41,863 nucleotides of DNA from Betaproteobacteria bacterium (GTDB taxonomy: Bacteria; Pseudomonadota; Gammaproteobacteria; Burkholderiales; Casimicrobiaceae), in the NCBI GenBank assembly GCA_013298765.1, contig JAAFJA010000020.1, positions 1-41,863 on the forward strand, given 5' to 3'. The position numbers and the translations under genes are program-made. Within the stretch, counting starts at the first letter, position 1, and each line of letters starts with the position of its first letter. The notes under the pieces were generated by a model. That model searched no databases. It saw only the letters and a program-made list of their open reading frames with translations, and had not been told where the DNA came from. Below, piece after piece: positions 1 through 8,282 of the stretch.

Positions 1-63
1 GCCTTCGTTCCCGGCCACGGCGATTGCGAGCGCGACTGCGGCATCGTTGGCCGAATGAATCAG
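1..63. other. Left flanking DNA outside the proposed prophage
   Basis: This stretch lies outside the proposed left terminus at 64. Two frames are open across it (plus frame 1 and one minus frame), so it may be part of an interrupted gene, but it is too short to identify. The last three bases before the terminus are CAG, and CAG also follows the proposed right terminus. A clean 5-6 bp target duplication is not seen. Confidence 0.5.
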
Positions 64-187
64 TGAACCCGACAGAGATAAATACTTGGGAAAAGCGGGA
101 TAAATGGGCGGGACTGGGCGGGAACATCCGGGATGAAATGGGATCGGTCGTGCAGTAGCAGTGCATTATGCGCAGTAAAAAAACCGC
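64..187. repeat. Left terminus with putative transposase-binding sites
   Basis: Noncoding DNA between the proposed left tip (TGA at 64) and the end of gene G. GATAAA occurs at 77-82 and 99-104, 22 bp apart. A related GATGAA occurs at 132-137 within a G-rich context. The same box, offset from the tip and spacing recur in inverted orientation at the right end. This is what end-binding sites for a MuA-type transposase should look like. Which bases the transposase contacts is inference. Confidence 0.65.
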
Positions 188-676
188 TCACGTCCGGTTG
201 TCTGGACTGGCGATCTTGCCCTCAAGTACTCGTAGGCCGACGCGCTGCATCGCGTCGATATCGCCATCCGATAGCGTGCCAGAGGTCGGGTCCGAAAAAA
301 CGAGGCCGCGCCTCGGCATGCGTCGAGTGCCGGTCTCGTGCCACTTGGCGTACGGGCGCGTGAAGCCTACTGTCACATCCCGCGAGCCTACGAAACGCGT
401 CAAGCTGGCGCGCATTAGACCGGTGCGCTGTAGAAGCGAGCCTGCTCTTTTTCCGTTACCGCGCGTGCCGTCCTCAGCGTCGTAGCGTGCCTTCGTCGAT
501 TCCGCCAGCGGATCCCAGGCCTTGCCGTTGGGATCCAGTTTGGTGTCGAAGCGCAGACCCATACGCTCTTGCAAGCGCTGCCCCATCGCCTCCTGAATCT
601 CGATGCCCTTGCCTGCAGCGCGGGCGCGAGCGATCATGTCCTTTAGCGGCTGAACGTCGGAGGTCTTAACCGCCAT
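188..676 (-). CDS. G: Mu G-like virion morphogenesis protein (gp31)
   Basis: A 162-aa protein of the Mu G / phage virion morphogenesis family, which acts in head completion or head-tail joining. The C-terminal part has the family-like segment with KWHETGTRRMPRR, then a hydrophilic tail. Length is typical. It starts at ATG 676 and overlaps the F-like gene upstream by 11 bp, so the two are translationally coupled. It is the last gene of the left arm, and its stop lies only about 125 bp from the phage tip. In Mu this gene is followed directly by protease I. Here the protease is at the start of the opposite arm, 23 kb away. Confidence 0.8.
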   Translation of the reverse strand: MAVKTSDVQPLKDMIARARAAGKGIEIQEAMGQRLQERMGLRFDTKLDPNGKAWDPLAESTKARYDAEDGTRGNGKRAGSLLQRTGLMRASLTRFVGSRDVTVGFTRPYAKWHETGTRRMPRRGLVFSDPTSGTLSDGDIDAMQRVGLRVLEGKIASPDNRT

Positions 677-1514
677 CGCGTTTCCCCTTGCGCTTGTCGT
701 CGAGCCTCGTCGCGGCGTCTCGGATCGGTTTCGGTAGTCGAGCGCGTTGCTGCTCCTTATATGCAGCCAGCCCGGGTTCGCGCGCCTTGCCCACGTTGTA
801 GCCGAAGCCGGGATCGATGCCGACAGGCACCTTGATCGTGTCCCCGTCTTTCGTTTTGTAGTCGCGGTAGGTCACCTTCGGCGCGCGCTTGATCGGGAAG
901 CCAGCCGCCTTCAGATCTGCGACACCGTCCTTGGAGATCGGTACTTGGATGCAGCGGCAGTTGTAGCCGTTCATGCCGTAGTGGGTATCCCAAAACGGAC
1001 CGTCGATCGGCGCGACGACACCGTCGAGTTTGGCGTGGCTTTCGCGCACGCGCTCGTCGCGCATGGTGCGATAGAGCATCAGGGGCGAGGTGGCCTTGGT
1101 GCGTTGCGCCTGTTCCCAACGGCCTGCGTGGTACGCCTGCCGCACGTTCACGTCGTAGATCAGCTTGAGTCGCGAGGGCGATCCGAGCTGCGCGCTGCGC
1201 ACCTCGCCGGTCTCCGGGTCGGTGATGTCTTTGCGGCCCCACCAACCGGCCTTGACCAGTTCCGGCGTCAGCTGCTCCTCAAACCACTTTGCGTCGCGGC
1301 CTTCGTCGATGGCGATCTGCAGCTTGCCGTAGACCGTCGCCAGCAGGTCTTCGCGGAGCATCCCCGCAACGGTCGCGGCATTCGCATGCTCTGCACCCCA
1401 CACGTCCGACCAGCGAAACGACGGCACGATTCGCTTCGCGCGGAAGTACTCGTACGCCTCTTTCGGCGAGAGGTCAGCGAGCTTGAACCACTCAGGCGGT
1501 TCGCGATCGGCCAC
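666..1514 (-). CDS. F: Mu F-like minor head protein (gp30)
   Basis: A 282-aa protein of the Mu F / SPP1 gp7 head morphogenesis family, a minor capsid protein placed at the portal vertex. The C-terminal half shows the recognisable order: LYDVNVRQAYHAGR near residue 155, then RESHAKLDGVVAPIDGPFW, and finally a Gly-Tyr-Asn-Cys-Arg-Cys motif (GYNCRC). The ATG start at 1514 leaves 3 bp after the portal stop. Its position between portal and G is exactly that of Mu. A shorter 124-aa gene beside the repressor (21296) has a faintly similar Cys-rich ending. Confidence 0.88.
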   Translation of the reverse strand: MADREPPEWFKLADLSPKEAYEYFRAKRIVPSFRWSDVWGAEHANAATVAGMLREDLLATVYGKLQIAIDEGRDAKWFEEQLTPELVKAGWWGRKDITDPETGEVRSAQLGSPSRLKLIYDVNVRQAYHAGRWEQAQRTKATSPLMLYRTMRDERVRESHAKLDGVVAPIDGPFWDTHYGMNGYNCRCIQVPISKDGVADLKAAGFPIKRAPKVTYRDYKTKDGDTIKVPVGIDPGFGYNVGKAREPGLAAYKEQQRARLPKPIRDAATRLDDKRKGKRDGG

Positions 1515-1517
1515 ACG

Positions 1518-3245
1518 CTACCTCTTCGGCAGACGGTCGAGCAGACCAGCGGATCCCGCAAGGTGGCCGAGGAACTGACCGTGCGCGAGGCGATCGGTGA
1601 GCTTCGTCACGTCCATCTCGGCCAGCAGCTCGGGCAAGCGCGCCTGCAGGGCTGAGAGCGATTCGCCCTTCGCGGCGGCCTCGGCCACGGCTGCGCGGAT
1701 CGGCGCGAGCAGATCGTCCATCGCTGGCTCCCAGCCTTCGAGCATGGCGTCAACCGCATCGTCCATCGTGTCGCGCGGCGGCGGGCGTTGGGCGGCGAGC
1801 GATGCGAGCAGTAGCGCGGTGAGCGTGGCATCACGAGCGTCAGGCTGCGCAGGAGGCGTTGGCCCCCTGCGCCCACCAGTAGGTGGCTCGGGCGGCTGCC
1901 CAGTCGTATTGCCCTCACCGGGCGTGGTATTCGGGTCGTTGGCACCTGGCATGCCAAACGGATTTGGCGCGGGTGCGGGCGCTTCGAGCAGCTCATCATC
2001 ATCGGCCGGAACCGGAATCTGCAGGCGTTCGTACACCCAGTCCCGCTTGAGCTTGACGCCCACCGATTGCGCGGCCTTGAAGCCCTCGGCCAGCGTTTTT
2101 ACGTCTGCCGCTTCGCTGGTGTCGAAGCGGAACTGCGGCACTTCGCGCGGATCGCTGAGGCCGAAATACGCGACGATCGGCGTGATCACATCACGGGTGA
2201 TCGATCGCGCCAGCTGCTTGCAGTCCGCGACGTTCAAGTCGTAGGCCATCTCGGCGTTGTTTGCCTCGTTCTGTCCCGACCCGCCGCCGAGCGCACCGCT
2301 CGCCACCTTGTCGCGTCCGAGGATCGCCTTGCTCGCATACTGATCGGCCATGTCGGCGACGCGAATGAACGCGTCCACATTGCCCGTAGCCGCTTGAAGC
2401 AGCTCGATCTGCATTGTGTTCGGGATCACTCCACCCGCGTCTTGTCCCATGTAGCGGATCGCGTTAAAGAGGGCTTTCTTGCCTTTTTCGTCGATGTTCG
2501 CCGGGTCGTATTTGCCGATGCGCGGGGGAATCCCGTACACCTCGGCCCAGCGCGGCAGGTTACTCATTGTGCAGTGGTGCTTGACCATGAACATCGAAGC
2601 CAGCACGCGGCTCAGTCCGACCCGATCCAGATAGCCACTCTTCGCTTTGTGCACATGCACGAGCCAACCACCAGGCCACAGCTCTTGCCCTTCGGGCGAC
2701 GCATCGTCAAAGCGCAGGTCGCTGCGGTCGCCGCACATGGCGTTGCCCGGCGTGTGGTCGACGCGCTTCAGCCGCAAGTACTCCTGATGCCGCCACTTGA
2801 AATCGACCGGGACAGGCACGCCATCGACCGTACCCCACACCATCTCGTGACAGGCGTAGACGTGGCTGATCGCCTCGGTCTGGTCGTACACCACGTCCTC
2901 AAACGCGGTGAGCGACTTCAGGTACGCGCGAACGAAGTCGGCTGCTTTGGTCACCTTCGCGCTCGCGCCTTCGGGCGCGTGAATATCCCACTCGCGCATG
3001 AGGATGCGGCGGCGGCGCTTCCCGAGCTCGCCGAACACGTGCGCGTCCTGCTCCTCAATATCGCGGGCGAGCTTTAGCTGCGACGACAGATCGCCTTGGC
3101 CACGCATGATGGAGCGCAGCCGCGCAGGTGTGAGCGTCGCGTTGCTGCCCAAGTCCCACTGGCTGGGAACGTGCACAGAGCCGCCTGATTGCGGCTCCCG
3201 CAGCTTCGCGTAGTTGATCGGTTGTCCATCTGGGCCGAGGATCAT
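1518..3245 (-). CDS. Portal protein, Mu gp29 / DUF935 family
   Basis: A 575-aa portal protein, forming the dodecameric ring through which DNA enters and leaves the head. The N-terminus (MILGPDGQPINYAKLREP), the run with RRRRILMREWDIHAPEG and the EYLRLKR region are typical of the DUF935 family. After about residue 435 comes a Pro/Gly-rich linker, then a helical, acidic C-terminal extension. The start at 3245 overlaps the terminase stop (ATGA); an upstream extension in the same frame has no ribosome site and is rejected. The gene is followed 3 bp later by the F-like gene. Confidence 0.92.
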   Translation of the reverse strand: MILGPDGQPINYAKLREPQSGGSVHVPSQWDLGSNATLTPARLRSIMRGQGDLSSQLKLARDIEEQDAHVFGELGKRRRRILMREWDIHAPEGASAKVTKAADFVRAYLKSLTAFEDVVYDQTEAISHVYACHEMVWGTVDGVPVPVDFKWRHQEYLRLKRVDHTPGNAMCGDRSDLRFDDASPEGQELWPGGWLVHVHKAKSGYLDRVGLSRVLASMFMVKHHCTMSNLPRWAEVYGIPPRIGKYDPANIDEKGKKALFNAIRYMGQDAGGVIPNTMQIELLQAATGNVDAFIRVADMADQYASKAILGRDKVASGALGGGSGQNEANNAEMAYDLNVADCKQLARSITRDVITPIVAYFGLSDPREVPQFRFDTSEAADVKTLAEGFKAAQSVGVKLKRDWVYERLQIPVPADDDELLEAPAPAPNPFGMPGANDPNTTPGEGNTTGQPPEPPTGGRRGPTPPAQPDARDATLTALLLASLAAQRPPPRDTMDDAVDAMLEGWEPAMDDLLAPIRAAVAEAAAKGESLSALQARLPELLAEMDVTKLTDRLAHGQFLGHLAGSAGLLDRLPKR

Positions 3246-4732
3246 TCTGCTACCTCCCGCCCGTCGCGATAGGTCGTGAATCGACCGCCCTCGCTCGGGT
3301 CGTTGTCTTCGTCGTCGAGCGTGCTGCTGTCGCGCACGCGGGTGTACTCGTAGACCATGCGTGGCGCGCCAGCCGCGTAGCAAGCGAGGAAGCACGCCCA
3401 CGTTCGGTCGGCGTGTCCTTCACTGTCGCGATCTGCAATGAATCGAGGAGCGCCAGAATCTGTCGGTGCCTTCCGCAGCTTATGCAGATCCAGCCGCAAC
3501 GCTTGGTCGCCCATCGGGATGCGAATCTTGCGGTCCTGAAACCGCTCCTTGCCAACCGTTGCAAGCAGCAGCTTGTTGGGGCCGGTAAACAGCACGCCTT
3601 CCACGCGCAGCTCGCCGTGCCAGCGCTTCGCGTCTTCCACTGGCTTTTCGCCCATGCCGGTTTGATCCATGCAGTGCCGCACGATCCGATAGCGATCGAA
3701 CATGTCCCGACGCACCGCGTCCTGTTCGCTGAATTTCTGACGGTGCAACGTGCGAATCTCGCGCGTCACAAGCACGTCGCCCACCAACTCACAGGCCCAC
3801 ATCACCCAGAGGTCCGAGCGCAAGCCGATGTCCTCACCGGAAAAAACCAGGCCACCCTCATACTTCGCAGGGTCGCCCGCGTCGTCACTCTCAACCGAGT
3901 TAATCAGGTCGTAGTCCAGCCACGCACTTGCCTCGTCCAGCCACTCCAGCTCGTATTCTTGTGCCCACGCGTCCTCGTCGTTCAGGGCACGACGGGTCTC
4001 GTCGATGTTGAGATCGAGCCCTTGCGCCACCGCCTGGTAGATGTCGACACGATGGATCGACCAACCGAGGTCCGTGCTCGTCGCCAACTCGTAGAACTTG
4101 TTGCCCTTGCCGTTGCCTGTCGACGCCACCCGCAGCTTGTAGATCCCGCGAATGATCGGGAACACGGCCATCCAGATTTTGCGGCTGTCGGCGTGAAACG
4201 CGAACTCATCGAGCAGCAGATTGCCGGTGTAGCCGCGCAGCGTGTCCGGGTTAGCGGGCACGCCGATGATCTCGCTCCCATTCGGGAACGTAATCGTGTG
4301 TACCTTGTACTTGATGACGTAGCCATCTGGGCCGCGCACCTCGTTACCGAGATCGTCGATCAAGTCGCGCTCTTCGGTGACCGCGTCAATGCCGAGCGCA
4401 AACGCCTTCGCGTGTTGCTTTGCGAACTCGATCGCGACGAGCGATTGGCGTTCGCCGCGCGATGCGATGATCCAGCGGGTGCGCCCACCGTTCGCCTCGA
4501 CCTCCATGACGTCGTTTACGCACTCGAGCGTGGTGGTGAACGTCTTGCGAGTACCGCGCGCCCAGTGCGCCAGCTTGAAGCGCGATTGATCTGCGAGGTA
4601 CGTCTTCTGCCACTGGCCCAACGTGATCGCTGGCTTCTGTGGCGGGGGGGCTGGCACGTGCTCGCTCGCAGGCGCAGCCGCCATCACCGCCGCAGCGGTA
4701 AGCGCTTTGCCGAGCTTGCCGAGCTTGCCCAT
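3242..4732 (-). CDS. Terminase large subunit, Mu gp28-like
   Basis: A 496-aa packaging motor and nuclease. Residues 58-64 (ARGTRKT) form a Walker-A-like loop, and 172-177 (LLLDEF) form Walker B. An acidic RNase-H-like nuclease half follows, with FSGEDIG and later aspartates. The family packages Mu-like DNA from the left end by headful cutting. The first 30 residues are Ala/Pro-rich and less certain; an internal start is possible, although the annotated ATG sits 2 bp after the small terminase stop. The gene is translationally coupled to the portal gene by ATGA. Confidence 0.92.
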   Translation of the reverse strand: MGKLGKLGKALTAAAVMAAAPASEHVPAPPPQKPAITLGQWQKTYLADQSRFKLAHWARGTRKTFTTTLECVNDVMEVEANGGRTRWIIASRGERQSLVAIEFAKQHAKAFALGIDAVTEERDLIDDLGNEVRGPDGYVIKYKVHTITFPNGSEIIGVPANPDTLRGYTGNLLLDEFAFHADSRKIWMAVFPIIRGIYKLRVASTGNGKGNKFYELATSTDLGWSIHRVDIYQAVAQGLDLNIDETRRALNDEDAWAQEYELEWLDEASAWLDYDLINSVESDDAGDPAKYEGGLVFSGEDIGLRSDLWVMWACELVGDVLVTREIRTLHRQKFSEQDAVRRDMFDRYRIVRHCMDQTGMGEKPVEDAKRWHGELRVEGVLFTGPNKLLLATVGKERFQDRKIRIPMGDQALRLDLHKLRKAPTDSGAPRFIADRDSEGHADRTWACFLACYAAGAPRMVYEYTRVRDSSTLDDEDNDPSEGGRFTTYRDGREVAE

Positions 4733-4734
4733 CG

Positions 4735-5268
4735 TCAGAACCCGTAGATCGTCTCGCGCACGTAGCGCAATGTCTCAGCGTCGAGACCCTTCTTCTGACC
4801 GCTTGCGGCCTGCGCTTCGATCGCGGCGAGCTTGGCGGCGTCTTCTTTGCGCACCTTCGCCGCGTAGGTCTTGTTCACTACGCTGGCGCGTGTGATGTTG
4901 CCGATTGCCTTCGCGAGTTCGGGGAGCCACTCAAGACCGAGCCGCTTATCTGGATCGTCATCGGTGAGCGCTGCGAAGATGCGCTCTTGCACAAGGCGCA
5001 ATAGCGCCTCGTTGGTTGAGCCCTCATCGTCGGCCACCTCGGCTACGATCGCCTTTGCCTGGTCGGTCGCCAAACGCAGCGAACCAAGGCGCTCCTCAAA
5101 GGATTGCCCGTACCGATGCAAGGCCGACTTACTGATCGCGTAGCCGCGCTCCTTCAGCTCTGACGCCAGCGCATCGTAGCCACCGAAGGCGTTCTCGACG
5201 AGCACGCGATCAACCCACGCCTTGATATCGGCGGGGAGCGCGGTTTCGACCTTGCTGCGCTTGCCCAT
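4735..5268 (-). CDS. Small terminase-like protein, Mu gp27 / DUF3486
   Basis: A 177-aa protein with the DUF3486 pattern. It has an N-terminal helix-turn-helix-like segment (SELKERGYAISKSALHRYGQ, residues 37-56), then a long helical region and the ending GLDAETLRYVRETIYG. In Mu-like phages it sits directly before the large terminase and is thought to be the DNA-recognising small subunit. The ATG at 5268 overlaps the previous stop by one base. No nuclease or ATP motifs are seen. Confidence 0.85.
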   Translation of the reverse strand: MGKRSKVETALPADIKAWVDRVLVENAFGGYDALASELKERGYAISKSALHRYGQSFEERLGSLRLATDQAKAIVAEVADDEGSTNEALLRLVQERIFAALTDDDPDKRLGLEWLPELAKAIGNITRASVVNKTYAAKVRKEDAAKLAAIEAQAASGQKKGLDAETLRYVRETIYGF

Positions 5269-5585
5269 CAGTAGTACTTCCGAGGTCGCGCAATACCTGC
5301 GTCTACCTCGACCTCGTACTCGACGACATCGATGCCGACGCGCGTAAGCTCAGCCACCCATTGTGGACGCACTTCGCTACGGTCCACTTTCACGAGCTCG
5401 CGCCGCTCCAGATAGTCCAGGTGCTCGCGAATCTCGTCACGCGAGACGTTATCGACCGCGCCACGCACTGCGACCAGCACGAGCGTTTCGGCTGCGCCGA
5501 CTGGCCGCGCTTCGTTCAGCGTGACAAGAATCAACCAGCGCAGATAGCCGCGCCGCGCCTTTGCCTGGTCAAGTTCGTGCGACAT
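5268..5585 (-). CDS. Winged-helix protein, Mu gp26-like position
   Basis: A 105-aa protein. Its middle (ETLVLVAVRGAVDNVSRDEI, then HLDYLERRELVKVDR) looks like a winged-helix DNA-binding fold, with a strand-rich C-terminus. Similar small proteins stand before DUF3486 in many Mu-like phages, probably in the packaging module. I chose ATG 5585 because the longer reading adds only an Arg-rich start without a ribosome site. It overlaps the DUF2730 gene by 17 bp. Function is not established. Confidence 0.75.
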   Translation of the reverse strand: MSHELDQAKARRGYLRWLILVTLNEARPVGAAETLVLVAVRGAVDNVSRDEIREHLDYLERRELVKVDRSEVRPQWVAELTRVGIDVVEYEVEVDAGIARPRKYY

Positions 5586-5925
5586 CCAGCAACCTCTCCA
5601 TCTGCGACGCAAGGCCGTCCATCCTCCCCTTGAGGCTGGCAGCGAGCTCGATGCGCTCCTCCTGCGTCATGTACGTTCGTGTGGCTTCGAGCTTGTCCTC
5701 GGCGCGTTGTCGCTCAAGCGCTCGCAGCTGATCCTCTAGCCGTTCCAGTCGCGTGTCGCGACTCTTCACGCTCTCCTGCAGAGCGCGAAACTTGTCCTCC
5801 AGCCGCGCGGCGAATTGCTTTGCGACCAACGTGCCGATCGCCCATGCGCCCGCAAAGATCGCAAGCAGCAGCGTGACGAAGGTCGCCAGCACTTGCCCCA
5901 CGGTGAGAGACAGGTCAATCTGCAT
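5569..5925 (-). CDS. DUF2730 membrane coiled-coil protein
   Basis: A 118-aa protein with one membrane segment (about residues 9-31, VGQVLATFVTLLLAIFAGAW) followed by a long charged coiled coil rich in Arg, Glu and Leu. This is the usual form of the DUF2730 / Mu gp25-like family found just upstream of the terminase genes. Its role is unknown; it may be a membrane-linked assembly or lysis accessory. The ATG at 5925 overlaps the previous gene by 11 bp. Confidence 0.75.
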   Translation of the reverse strand: MQIDLSLTVGQVLATFVTLLLAIFAGAWAIGTLVAKQFAARLEDKFRALQESVKSRDTRLERLEDQLRALERQRAEDKLEATRTYMTQEERIELAASLKGRMDGLASQMERLLDVART

Positions 5926-6163
5926 GACCGCCCTCGCTCTCGTCAGCGCCACTCTCTGTGACGCCCAAATAGTCCTGCGCAACCTGCACCGCGCGATCGC
6001 TCACGTCGTCGCTGATGGCAACGGCTGCGTCCTCCACCGTCCAATGACGCACGGGCACGTCGCTGTCGCGGTCGTACACGATCTGCTGCTCGGGGAAGCG
6101 GTTCGGGTACTCCGCGACCTGAGTGCCCTCACCGGTTACTGTCGGGATAAACGGCTCGCTCAC
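5915..6163 (-). CDS. Small acidic hypothetical protein
   Basis: An 82-aa acidic protein (many Asp, Glu and Val) without a membrane segment or a motif I recognise. It is coupled to the exported protein upstream by an ATGA overlap and overlaps the DUF2730 gene downstream by 11 bp, which supports real translation. It lies between the lysis genes and the packaging genes. Confidence 0.65.
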   Translation of the reverse strand: MSEPFIPTVTGEGTQVAEYPNRFPEQQIVYDRDSDVPVRHWTVEDAAVAISDDVSDRAVQVAQDYLGVTESGADESEGGHAD

Positions 6164-7044
6164 TTTGTCCTCGTGGCGCAGTTGGTCGCGGCGGTTACCG
6201 TGTTTGGCGCAGCTGCAGCACTGCCGCTGCCCCCAGCGTTTGGCGCGACCGTGCCACTGGTACCGCCCGCCCCACCCGTCGTGCTCGTCGTGAGCGGACA
6301 GGTCACCGTGTCGGTGGTGGTGATAGTCGTTGTGGTCGTGGAGACATCGCGACCGCCGACGTTGTTGCCATCGCCGGTGACAGTGATCTGCGTCGTCGGT
6401 GGCGCGGGCTTGGTGCCGATGGCGGTGCCCATTGCGAAGGCGTCTCGCGCGGTGCGCGCCTGCGTGCGGAAGCCGGTCTGCGCGACGCGCACGGTGCCGT
6501 TGTTCATGGCCACGAAGCCGCCGACCGTGGCTGCGTGTTGAGCCGTGGCGTTGTCGCTCTGGCGCATGCCGAGCTTGGTCGTGTAGTACTGCGTGCCGAG
6601 GCTGAGGCCGACGTCGAAGACGCCCTTAGTCGCGGCCACGCCCCAATCCCATGCCCGCTCCCACCACTCTTTGCGCGGTGGCGGCTCCTGCGCGGCGTGC
6701 GCTTGCGCAGGCGCGGCTTCGATGACCTGAGTGACCGTCTCGCTCTGTTTGCCGATCACGTAGGCGAGCATGCCGTAGCTTTTCGCCATGACGACGCACA
6801 TGCCGCGCTGTGAGGACTCGACCTTATCGCACGCGCTCGCATCGCTGATCGCGCCGATGGCCGCAGCGAGCTCGCCCGCGTTCGCGGCGGCGAGGTTCGC
6901 TTCGCCCACCTTCTTGAGCGCTGCGGCGTCGAGCGCTTGCGGCGTTTGCGCGAAGGCGGGTGTGGCCAAGAGGAGGACGGCTGCGAGCACGCCGATCAAT
7001 GCGGCGTACGCCCAGTCATGCAGGTAGCGGTTGGGGCGGTTCAT
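6160..7044 (-). CDS. Exported Thr/Gly-rich protein of the late operon
   Basis: A 294-aa protein with a signal peptide: basic start (MNRPNRYLHDW), hydrophobic core at about 16-35, and an AFA-Q cleavage-like site. The mature part is Ala-rich and helical, followed by a Thr-rich stretch (GRDVSTTTTTITTTDTVT) and a Gly/Ala/Ser tail with several Cys. It is coupled on both sides by ATGA overlaps and sits directly after the spanin-like genes. I do not recognise the family. An envelope role in lysis or virion release is possible from position only. Confidence 0.7.
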   Translation of the reverse strand: MNRPNRYLHDWAYAALIGVLAAVLLLATPAFAQTPQALDAAALKKVGEANLAAANAGELAAAIGAISDASACDKVESSQRGMCVVMAKSYGMLAYVIGKQSETVTQVIEAAPAQAHAAQEPPPRKEWWERAWDWGVAATKGVFDVGLSLGTQYYTTKLGMRQSDNATAQHAATVGGFVAMNNGTVRVAQTGFRTQARTARDAFAMGTAIGTKPAPPTTQITVTGDGNNVGGRDVSTTTTTITTTDTVTCPLTTSTTGGAGGTSGTVAPNAGGSGSAAAAPNTVTAATNCATRTK

Positions 7045-7430
7045 CGTGAGCACTCCTTGAGTAGTCGGCGCGAGGCTTCCGCTTCGCGCTTCAGGTCTTC
7101 GATATCGGCGGCGGCATCGACCAGGCAGTCGACGCGGCCTTTCTCGCACGCGGGCTGCGTGCGCACGGTGGCAGGTGGCGGCAGCGGTTTGCCCGCGAGG
7201 CAGGGCTTCGTCGTGACGACGGTGACTGGCTGATAGCGGACAGGCTGGACGGTTGTGCCGCACCCAGCGACAGCGATCACAAAGATCGCCACGAGGCATA
7301 ACGTGCCCGCAACTTGCCAGCGGCGCTCATTCGTGTAGAGCGCCCAACCGTAGGCGAGGTAAGCCGCCACCATCAGCACGATGACCAGGCACGCCTTGAC
7401 CAGCGTGTGCACAGTGAACAGGTCGCTCAT
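7041..7430 (-). CDS. Probable outer spanin-like membrane lipoprotein
   Basis: A 129-aa protein with two hydrophobic segments (about 10-29 and 40-57). The second ends in AVAGC, a lipobox-like site, followed by TTVQPVRYQP and a Pro-rich part, then a helical end. Rz1-like outer spanins are short Pro-rich lipoproteins next to an Rz-like gene, and the Rz-like neighbour is directly upstream. The extra N-terminal membrane segment is unusual; an internal start might produce the mature lipoprotein. ATG 7430 overlaps the previous stop (ATGA). Confidence 0.55.
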   Translation of the reverse strand: MSDLFTVHTLVKACLVIVLMVAAYLAYGWALYTNERRWQVAGTLCLVAIFVIAVAGCGTTVQPVRYQPVTVVTTKPCLAGKPLPPPATVRTQPACEKGRVDCLVDAAADIEDLKREAEASRRLLKECSR

Positions 7431-7810
7431 CGCTTCCCCCCACGAAACAAATCGTCGACGGCATTCGAGAGCTGTTCGCACTCGGTTGCGCCGCGTGGCT
7501 TGTAGGCGGCGAGCTTGCCGAGGCGGGCGAGCGCTGCCGCTTGATCGCTGGCGTTCTGGTCGATCGCCTGCAGGATGCGCTGCTCGCGATCCTTGCTGGC
7601 CGCTTGCTCATCCTTGGCAACGCGCTCGGCTTCTTTCGCCGCCTGCGTGCAGCTATCGACGCTGGTTTTCAGCGCGCCGACTGCCTCGGCCTTCGCCTCG
7701 CGCCCGTTGCCGTGGCCGATCAGATACGCAGGCACACCCGCAACGATCGCGCCGAACACGAACGCACCAATGGCGGCACCGATGGCCTGCAATGCGCTGA
7801 TCGGATTCAC
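7427..7810 (-). CDS. Rz-like inner-membrane spanin candidate
   Basis: A 127-aa protein with one N-terminal membrane segment (IGAAIGAFVFGAIVAGVPAYL) and a long periplasmic helical coiled coil with regularly spaced Ala, Glu and Gln. This is the form of inner spanins, which link inner and outer membranes in the last lysis step. It starts at GTG 7810 in a GTGA overlap; an upstream ATG in the same frame has no support. It is followed immediately by the Rz1-like candidate. Confidence 0.6.
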   Translation of the reverse strand: MNPISALQAIGAAIGAFVFGAIVAGVPAYLIGHGNGREAKAEAVGALKTSVDSCTQAAKEAERVAKDEQAASKDREQRILQAIDQNASDQAAALARLGKLAAYKPRGATECEQLSNAVDDLFRGGKR

Positions 7811-8013
7811 GAGTTCGGCCTCACAAGGAGCGGCACGCACGCGGCAAAGCCCTGCGGTGCGTCCTTCTGTTGCTTGATCCACTCGGTGGCGTCTTTGCGC
7901 TCAGCCTCGCACGCCTCCGGCGGTTTGAACTGCTTGGTGATCGTGCGCGTCATGAGTTCGCCACCCGGTGTCGGATGGAAGAACACGAAGGTCAGGATGT
8001 AGAGCTTGATCAC
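7807..8013 (-). CDS. Small hypothetical protein with hydrophobic start
   Basis: A 68-aa protein beginning with a short hydrophobic run (MIKLYILTFVFFHP) and continuing as a charged polar segment. It starts with GTG at 8013 inside a GTGA overlap with the upstream gene and ends in a GTGA overlap with the Rz-like gene. I do not recognise it. An alternative start is the internal ATG (MTRTITKQF). Confidence 0.55.
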   Translation of the reverse strand: MIKLYILTFVFFHPTPGGELMTRTITKQFKPPEACEAERKDATEWIKQQKDAPQGFAACVPLLVRPNS

Positions 8014-8282
8014 AGCGGCACCTGCGCTTCGAGCAGATCACTGCATGCGAGCCAGAAGGCGACGCATTCGGTGAGCTTGTTGAGCGCGTCCTCGCGGGCG
8101 TACTTCTGGCCGAGGTCGCCGTTGAACCTTGCCGGATTGACGCAGGCGCTCTTGCCAACCACGACGAACTGGCCGACGCGCAGCGTGCAGATCGTGGTGG
8201 TCGTGTCGCCGACGACGGTGTACGCCTCGCTCGTGATGAGCGCTTCGGCGATGGCTTGGGGGTTCGCGGTGATCTTGCTCAC
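8010..8282 (-). CDS. Gp49-like phage protein
   Basis: A 90-aa protein with the order seen in the phage Gp49 family: an opening helix (AIAEALITSEAYTVV), a strand region (TTICTLRVGQFVVVGKSAC), then NPARFN and a helix in which DALNKL is followed by an acidic, aromatic end. The family is widespread in Mu-like and other phages, and its function is unknown. Overlaps on both sides support translation. Confidence 0.7.
   Translation of the reverse strand: MSKITANPQAIAEALITSEAYTVVGDTTTTICTLRVGQFVVVGKSACVNPARFNGDLGQKYAREDALNKLTECVAFWLACSDLLEAQVPL

Noticed and set aside
3413-4747. Long opposite-strand frame over the terminase gene
   Set aside because: Shadow of a clear terminase with Walker motifs; such antisense frames are common at high GC. 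The same applies to 747-1655, 2067-3077 and 17417-18724.
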